From positions 1 to 45,474 of the forward strand of contig JAUXUN010000050.1 in NCBI GenBank assembly GCA_030680855.1: a stretch of DNA of 45,474 nt, given 5' to 3'. The translations under genes and the position numbers were made by a program. Positions 40,713 through 45,474 of this stretch are shown here, piece by piece. Origin of the DNA: Aestuariivirga sp. Its GTDB lineage: Bacteria > Pseudomonadota > Alphaproteobacteria > Rhizobiales > Aestuariivirgaceae. The notes under the pieces were generated by a model. It was not told where the DNA came from and searched no databases. It was given only the letters and a program-made list of their open reading frames with translations. Position 1 is the stretch's first letter. Each line of letters opens with the position of its first letter.

Positions 40713-42908
40713 TCATCCGGCGGCCCTGACATTCTGCGCCATAAGGCGCGGCACGATCTGTTCCGGTTTGCCCTGCGCCACGATATTGCCTTCCTGCAAC
40801 ACAACCACCCGGTCGGCGGCGCGCATGTGACTGGGCCTTGCCGTCGTCATGATAATCGTGCTGCGGCCCCGGGCTTTGGCGATCAGGCGCATCAGCGCCT
40901 CATCGCCTTCCCGGTCAAGGTGGTTGGCCGGTTCGTCAAGCAGGATGACCGGCGCTTCGGTCAAGAAGCTGCGCGCTATGGCGAGGCGCTGTATGAAGGA
41001 TAGCGACATGGCACGCCGGTTCACCGCGTTCAGCCGCGTTTCCAGCCCCTCCACCAAAATCGGATCGGCAACACTGATGCCAATGTTCTCGAGGGCGGCC
41101 ACCAGTTCCATATCGGTGGAATCGGCTGCCGCAAGCCGGAGGTTCTGGGCCACGGTGCCGTAAAAGAAGGCGGGATCCTGGCCAAGGAAGCTCAGCCTTT
41201 GGCGGAGTTCCCTTGGATCGATCTGGCGAAGATCAAGATCGTCGAGGCGGACGCTGCCGCTTTGCGACTGGTAAAGGCCCAGCATGATCTTCAGCAGGGT
41301 TGACTTGCCCGCGCCGCTTGGCCCGGTGACGGTTATGAATTCTCCCGCCTTCACATCGAGCGAAATGCCCTTGATCGTCAGATCTGAGCGGTTGGCATAG
41401 CGGAAGCAAACGCCGGCCAGCGACATCTGGCCGGAAAGCTCGAGCGCCGTGCCGGTAATGCGGCCCGGCTCCCGCTCAGGCTTTATCCTGATCAGCCTGT
41501 CCAACTGCCGGATGGTTCCAATGATGGTCTTGATCCGGTGCATCGAGAGGAAAACGGTCTGGATCGGCCCCAGAACCCTCCACGCAACAGCCATGATGGC
41601 AATGAGGGCGCCGATGGAAAGATTGCCTTGCATGACCTTAAGGGTGCCGAGCCAAAGCATTGCCGCGCCGGAAAGTGTCACCCCGGCCTGGGCCAGGACT
41701 TGCAGGGTATTGTTGTACTGCTGGCTGCGGAATTTGCTGAGAAGGTAATTGCGATAGGATTCCGACGTTCGCTGGAGCCAGACATCTTCCGCATTGTCGG
41801 CCCGGATGAGTTTGAGCCTTGTGCAGATTTCAATGAGCAGGGAATCCGATTTCGCCTTCCAGTCACCCATGTCCTGTATTTGTTTGGACAGGCCGGGTGT
41901 TGTACTCAGGCCGGCCAGCAAAAGAACCGCGGCGAAGGCCACGGGAACAAAACCAAGTGCTCCGCCCAAGGCGAAGATCATTATGAAAAAGATGATCGTG
42001 AAGGGGAGATCAATCAACGAGGTTGCGAGGCTGCCGCCAAACAACTCGCGCCCTACCTCAAGTTGCCTGAAGCGCGTCAGCTGAGCGGACAGCGGTGCGT
42101 TTTCGCTCATGCCGAGCGGCAGGCCGAGGACTGTGCGGAAGGCTCCTGTTGTCGCCAATGCGTCGAAGCGTGCGCCAAGCCGGGCAATGGCTGCCGCACG
42201 ATGGTGACGAAGCCGCAACTCCATTCCAACCACGGCCAGCCCGCCGATGAAGAGGAGGGTGAGCGTGTCGACCGATTTCCCGCCAATCGCCTTGTCGTAG
42301 ACATACAAGACATAGAATGAAACGGCGAGCCCAAGCAGGTTGATTGCCAGGCTTTGCCAGAACACCATTTTCAAACTGTCGCTGAACCTGCGGAGAAGCG
42401 GCCAAACAAAGCCATCGCGCTGCAATTGTTCCTGCAGCACGAAGGGATCGAGCAGGCGCACGATGTAAACTTCGCCCGCCAGCTTCCGCCGGTCCACGGT
42501 CTGCCATGCGGCGGTTTTGGAATCAAAGATCCGGGCCGTTCCGTTGGCGTCTACGGACTGGACGAAAACCAGGCTGTTGGGCGCGTTGGCGACGATGCAG
42601 GGACAATACTCATTGCGGATCCGGTGAGCCGGAACATTGACTTTTTCCGTTTCAATGCCAAGGCGGAGCACTACCGTCCGGAACATGGCCACATCAGTGA
42701 CCAGCGTCTCATGAGGCATGGCTTCGGCAATCTGCCGGGGCGTTCCCCGCCAGCCCACCGCCTCGGCAATGGGGACAACACAGGACAAAAGGCCTGGCGC
42801 TGATTCTGAACGGGGAAGCGAGGCGCCACGGGCGAAAACCTCGGCGATCCGGCGTTGTGCAACCCGGATCGGGTGCTGTGCGCCGTCGCTGGATGGAATA
42901 TCGGTCAT
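40713..42908 (-). CDS. Type I secretion ABC transporter with C39-like N-terminal domain
   Basis: A 731-residue exporter. Residues about 35-150 look like the C39-peptidase-like domain that binds RTX substrates in LapB/HlyB exporters; Cys43 is present but the catalytic histidine region reads NSLVFV, so proteolysis is unlikely. The membrane domain is about 180-455. In the ATPase, Walker A GPSGAGKST (about 528-536), the Q-loop FLGQDP and Walker B ILLDEP are intact. The signature is degenerate (MSLSFIQRL in place of LSGGQ) and the switch histidine is replaced (TTARPS). Start ATG overlaps the stop of the upstream ABC gene, pointing to a heterodimer. Confidence 0.9.
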   Translation of the reverse strand: MTDIPSSDGAQHPIRVAQRRIAEVFARGASLPRSESAPGLLSCVVPIAEAVGWRGTPRQIAEAMPHETLVTDVAMFRTVVLRLGIETEKVNVPAHRIRNEYCPCIVANAPNSLVFVQSVDANGTARIFDSKTAAWQTVDRRKLAGEVYIVRLLDPFVLQEQLQRDGFVWPLLRRFSDSLKMVFWQSLAINLLGLAVSFYVLYVYDKAIGGKSVDTLTLLFIGGLAVVGMELRLRHHRAAAIARLGARFDALATTGAFRTVLGLPLGMSENAPLSAQLTRFRQLEVGRELFGGSLATSLIDLPFTIIFFIMIFALGGALGFVPVAFAAVLLLAGLSTTPGLSKQIQDMGDWKAKSDSLLIEICTRLKLIRADNAEDVWLQRTSESYRNYLLSKFRSQQYNNTLQVLAQAGVTLSGAAMLWLGTLKVMQGNLSIGALIAIMAVAWRVLGPIQTVFLSMHRIKTIIGTIRQLDRLIRIKPEREPGRITGTALELSGQMSLAGVCFRYANRSDLTIKGISLDVKAGEFITVTGPSGAGKSTLLKIMLGLYQSQSGSVRLDDLDLRQIDPRELRQRLSFLGQDPAFFYGTVAQNLRLAAADSTDMELVAALENIGISVADPILVEGLETRLNAVNRRAMSLSFIQRLAIARSFLTEAPVILLDEPANHLDREGDEALMRLIAKARGRSTIIMTTARPSHMRAADRVVVLQEGNIVAQGKPEQIVPRLMAQNVRAAG

Positions 42909-44644
42909 GGCATCGCCCGGGTTGAATGGGATGGGGCAGGCTTTTCCAGAACTGGCGGAACCAATACGAGCTTTCCGGCCTCAAGGCGGTATGTCTCGTC
43001 GGCAACAGCCGCGAAAGACGGGCGATTGGTGATGATTATGGTTGTCGTAAAGCCCTTCAGCCGGCGGAGCCCACTGGCCAGCAATTGATCGCTGCTCATG
43101 TCCAGCGCACCGTTTGCCTCATCGAGGATCATCACTGCAGGGCGTCTGGCGATGGCGCGGGCAATTGCAATTCTCTGCACCAGGCCCGATGGCAGTTCGG
43201 CTGAGGGGCCTTCGGACATCACCGTCTGGTAGCCGAGCGGCAATTTGGAGATCTGGGCATCAAGTCCAATGAGCCTGGCGGCATGAACGGCGAGTTCGAT
43301 CTCGTCGCCCTTTCTGAACATGATGAGATTGTCCATGATGGTGCCGCGCATCATTGAGGCTCCTGGGCGGACAATCGCCAGATATTGTTTAAGTGCCGCG
43401 CCATCTGTGCGCGGATCGAAGCCGCCAACGCGGATTTCGCCGCTGTAATCGCACAGATAGCCGCAGATCAAATCCGCGAATGTTGATTTTCCCACGCCAT
43501 CGCGGCCGGTGATGGCAAGAATGCCGCCGGCAGGCACGGTAATTGAGACCCTGTCGAGAATCTTGCGGCTATCCTGGCCGTGATGGAACGAGACTCCGGC
43601 AAAGCGGATGTCCATGGGACCCTTCGTCCAAGCGGGGTGGGATGCTTCCTGCACGGGGGGAAGCTTGAGGAGGGGGCCTGCTTTTTCAAGACCCACGATT
43701 ACCGATTGCAGCTCGTTCCAGACTCCAACACAGCGCAGGAGTGGCTGCACCGCGCGACCGGCCAGCATGACACAGGCGACAAGTGCACCGATTGACAGTG
43801 TGCCGTTGATGACAAATATGGCGCCCACCGTTACCGTCACCATTTGCGTGAGGCCGGACAGGAGGTTGCCAAAGGCCTGGGTTTCTTCAGCCAGCCTGAT
43901 GGATGAAAATGAATGGGCGGCCAGGGTTTCCTGCAGCCGTTCGAAGCGCCGCTGCATCTGGCTTTCCATGGCGCTGGCCTTGATTGTGGGCAATCCGTTG
44001 ATCGCCTCAATCAGGAAATCGCGGGTTTTCATGTCTTCAACTGCCCGGCTTTCATTGGTTTTGCGCAAGCCGGCGCTCCGCTGGTGCGCGGCCACGCCTA
44101 GGATCAAAAACAGGACCAGCGGAATGGCGGCGAGCTGTCCGCCGACAATGATCATCAGTCCCACATAAAGAGCCACGAATGGAAGGTCCGCCAGGACAAG
44201 GCGGGACGGACTGCCGTGCCATTCGGCGTAGGCATTCAGGGCTTGGACGCGGTCGAGGTTCCGGCTGGCGGATTCGGTTTCCAGTAGCGAGGAAGGCGCG
44301 GCCATTACCCGTTTGAGAACTTCGTGATGGGTTCGCCAGGCAAGGGTTGTCGCATTCCAGCTGACAACATGATTTCTTGCTATCCTGAATATGGCTTCTG
44401 CCACAACCGTAAGCGCAACTACAATGACAAGCACCGCGAGCGTTTCCATCGCCTGCCGTGGAATGATGCGGTCATAAACCTGCATGATCGCCAGGGGCAT
44501 GACCAGCGCAAGAAGGTTAATGAGAACTGAAGAAACGACGACCATAGCCGGCATATCGAGACAGGCAGTGGCGAGGAGGGAAATGAGCCCCTGCCGCGTT
44601 CCCCCCTTCACAACCTTGTGTGCCTTTGCTGTTACATCCGTCAA
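42905..44644 (-). CDS. Type I secretion ABC transporter, second half-transporter
   Basis: A 579-residue exporter lacking a C39-type domain (PrtD-like build): membrane domain about 30-310, ATPase about 345-560. Walker A GRDGVGKST (about 379-387) and Walker B MILDEA are present. The Q-loop glutamine is lost (IVRPGA), the signature reads ELPSGLVQR and the switch histidine is Asn (ITNRPS). Both ABC subunits therefore miss the H-loop histidine, while each has other losses, consistent with an asymmetric heterodimer. It is the first gene of the operon, divergent from the large substrate gene. Confidence 0.88.
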   Translation of the reverse strand: MTDVTAKAHKVVKGGTRQGLISLLATACLDMPAMVVVSSVLINLLALVMPLAIMQVYDRIIPRQAMETLAVLVIVVALTVVAEAIFRIARNHVVSWNATTLAWRTHHEVLKRVMAAPSSLLETESASRNLDRVQALNAYAEWHGSPSRLVLADLPFVALYVGLMIIVGGQLAAIPLVLFLILGVAAHQRSAGLRKTNESRAVEDMKTRDFLIEAINGLPTIKASAMESQMQRRFERLQETLAAHSFSSIRLAEETQAFGNLLSGLTQMVTVTVGAIFVINGTLSIGALVACVMLAGRAVQPLLRCVGVWNELQSVIVGLEKAGPLLKLPPVQEASHPAWTKGPMDIRFAGVSFHHGQDSRKILDRVSITVPAGGILAITGRDGVGKSTFADLICGYLCDYSGEIRVGGFDPRTDGAALKQYLAIVRPGASMMRGTIMDNLIMFRKGDEIELAVHAARLIGLDAQISKLPLGYQTVMSEGPSAELPSGLVQRIAIARAIARRPAVMILDEANGALDMSSDQLLASGLRRLKGFTTTIIITNRPSFAAVADETYRLEAGKLVLVPPVLEKPAPSHSTRAMP

Positions 44645-44867
44645 GCGAAGCCCCCCAGACCCTAACAGTTACGTTTCCATAGTTAATGGACCATAAAAAA
44701 GGGATCTCTTTGCCGCCATCTGGATAAAATCATCTCCAATCCCTTGCCAATTCCTTAACTCAACTGGCGAAAACCCTTAATTTGAAACCGGCATTTACCA
44801 AATCACTACACCCTTCCCGATATCGTGAAACTTCAATAACTGCACCATTACGTGTGTCGGGAATATC

Positions 44868-45474
44868 ATGGCTTCGAACAGTGCCGCAGTGCCCCCACTT
44901 TCTGAACTCTCTGGAGTGATCGAGGAATTGCGCCGTCAATTGGCCTCAGCCAGTGACGCGCAAGTGGCAACGGAGGTGGGCCACCACCACCAAACCGTGC
45001 TTTCCAACATCATGCTCACTGGCGAGGAAACGGGCCAAGTCGCGTCGCCGGAAGATCTGGAAAAAAGTTCGGGAGCGGCGAAAGCAACTTCATTCAGCCC
45101 CGTTTCAAACTTCAAGAACGGCGCGGATCACAACACCTCCACGGATGCACCGGCGGCCCCGCCCACCTCGGCCCCGGATCAAATTCCTGCTGGGTCAGAC
45201 CTTATCAGTCACCACAATCAGTCCCCCTTCAACGGCCAGATCCTGACGCCTGATGTTCAACTGGCTCAAGCGGTACAACTCGCGGCTACGCCTCAGTCGC
45301 AGGCGGAACAATTTTCCCGGGCAGAGCCCCAGACAGCTATTGTCGATACCCAAACAGCTATTGTTGATACCAACGACGCTCCGGTGGCTTCCGTGCAGAT
45401 CGCCGACCAGTCCGCCGACGAGGATGCGGGCTTCAGCTTCACCGTGCCGGCGAACAGCTTCAGCGATGTCGACG
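44868..45474 (+). CDS. Large repeat-containing surface/exported protein, N-terminal part only
   Basis: The first 202 codons of a gene that runs off the right edge. There is no signal peptide, as expected for a type I secretion substrate. Residues 1-150 are disordered-looking and rich in Ala, Gln, Pro and Ser, with GHHHQ near 38-42. A tandem 7-residue repeat QTAIVDT occurs twice (about 155-168). Then DTNDAPVASVQIADQSADED and GFSFTVPANSFSDVD begin a cadherin-like/VCBS-type domain whose NDAP and sFsDvD motifs mark repeat arrays in giant adhesins. It is divergent from the type I operon, 223 bp away, and is probably its cargo. The gap has no clear promoter. Confidence 0.78.
   Translation, partial: MASNSAAVPPLSELSGVIEELRRQLASASDAQVATEVGHHHQTVLSNIMLTGEETGQVASPEDLEKSSGAAKATSFSPVSNFKNGADHNTSTDAPAAPPTSAPDQIPAGSDLISHHNQSPFNGQILTPDVQLAQAVQLAATPQSQAEQFSRAEPQTAIVDTQTAIVDTNDAPVASVQIADQSADEDAGFSFTVPANSFSDVD

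Noticed and set aside
45330-45371. CRISPR-like or satellite repeat
   Set aside because: Only two copies, contiguous and in frame with a coding gene; it is a coding tandem repeat.

Overview
The window looks like a chromosomal segment of a GC-rich alphaproteobacterium, most likely of the order Hyphomicrobiales (Rhizobiales) or a close relative. The reasons are the sdhCDAB operon followed by aconitase and a DUF1223 gene, a LexA box of the alphaproteobacterial GTTC-N7-GTTC type, a BKACE/polyamine-type transporter locus, and palindromic intergenic repeats typical of these genomes. No ribosomal RNA, CRISPR array, intact insertion sequence or prophage was seen. All functions are inferred from reading the sequence; no database search was run.

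Layout. Positions 1-5.3 kb hold the start of an ArsM-like methyltransferase with a divergent AraC regulator, a damaged-looking HigBA toxin-antitoxin pair behind a clear operator, a cupin, a lambda-crystallin-like 3-hydroxyacyl-CoA dehydrogenase, a small secreted protein, and a persulfide dioxygenase-rhodanese fusion. From 5.4-10.7 kb come a membrane-anchored FGE-sulfatase-fold protein followed at once by an unusual fusion of two peptidoglycan-binding domains with a PotD-like solute-binding domain, then a GNAT acetyltransferase, a duplicated-domain secreted protein and an active-looking ClpP homologue. From 10.7-11.6 kb is a gene-free stretch with a large cruciform repeat, RNA-like hairpins and a strong 36-bp palindrome. 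From 11.6-15.7 kb are secreted or envelope proteins: a repeat protein, a periplasmic ClpP-like protein, an L,D-transpeptidase and an extensin-like D,D-peptidase homologue.

From 15.8-23.3 kb is the TCA block sdhCDAB-acnA with DUF1428 and DUF1223 genes; a palindromic repeat sits between sdhA and sdhB. From 23.3-28.2 kb are a DHFR-like reductase, a fasciclin protein, asd, tRNA-Ser(CGA), an outer-membrane barrel and an unknown gene behind a strong LexA box.

From 28.3-37.0 kb is a catabolic island: two PotB/PotC-like permeases, a GntR/FadR-type regulator, a beta-amino-acid-type class III aminotransferase, a PotD-like binding protein, a BKACE enzyme, a hot-dog thioesterase, a DAO-type FAD oxidoreductase and an EutQ-like cupin. 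Two GTGATCAC palindromes lie in the two divergent promoter regions, so the whole set is probably one GntR regulon that imports an amine-type compound, transaminates it to a beta-keto acid and cleaves that with acetyl-CoA. No transporter ATPase gene is present. Of the loci here, this is the best candidate for an undescribed pathway.

From 37.2-45.5 kb are a type IB topoisomerase, a rhomboid protease and a type I secretion operon (membrane fusion protein plus two different ABC half-transporters with degenerate ATPase motifs), divergent from the open 5' end of what is probably its large repeat-containing substrate.
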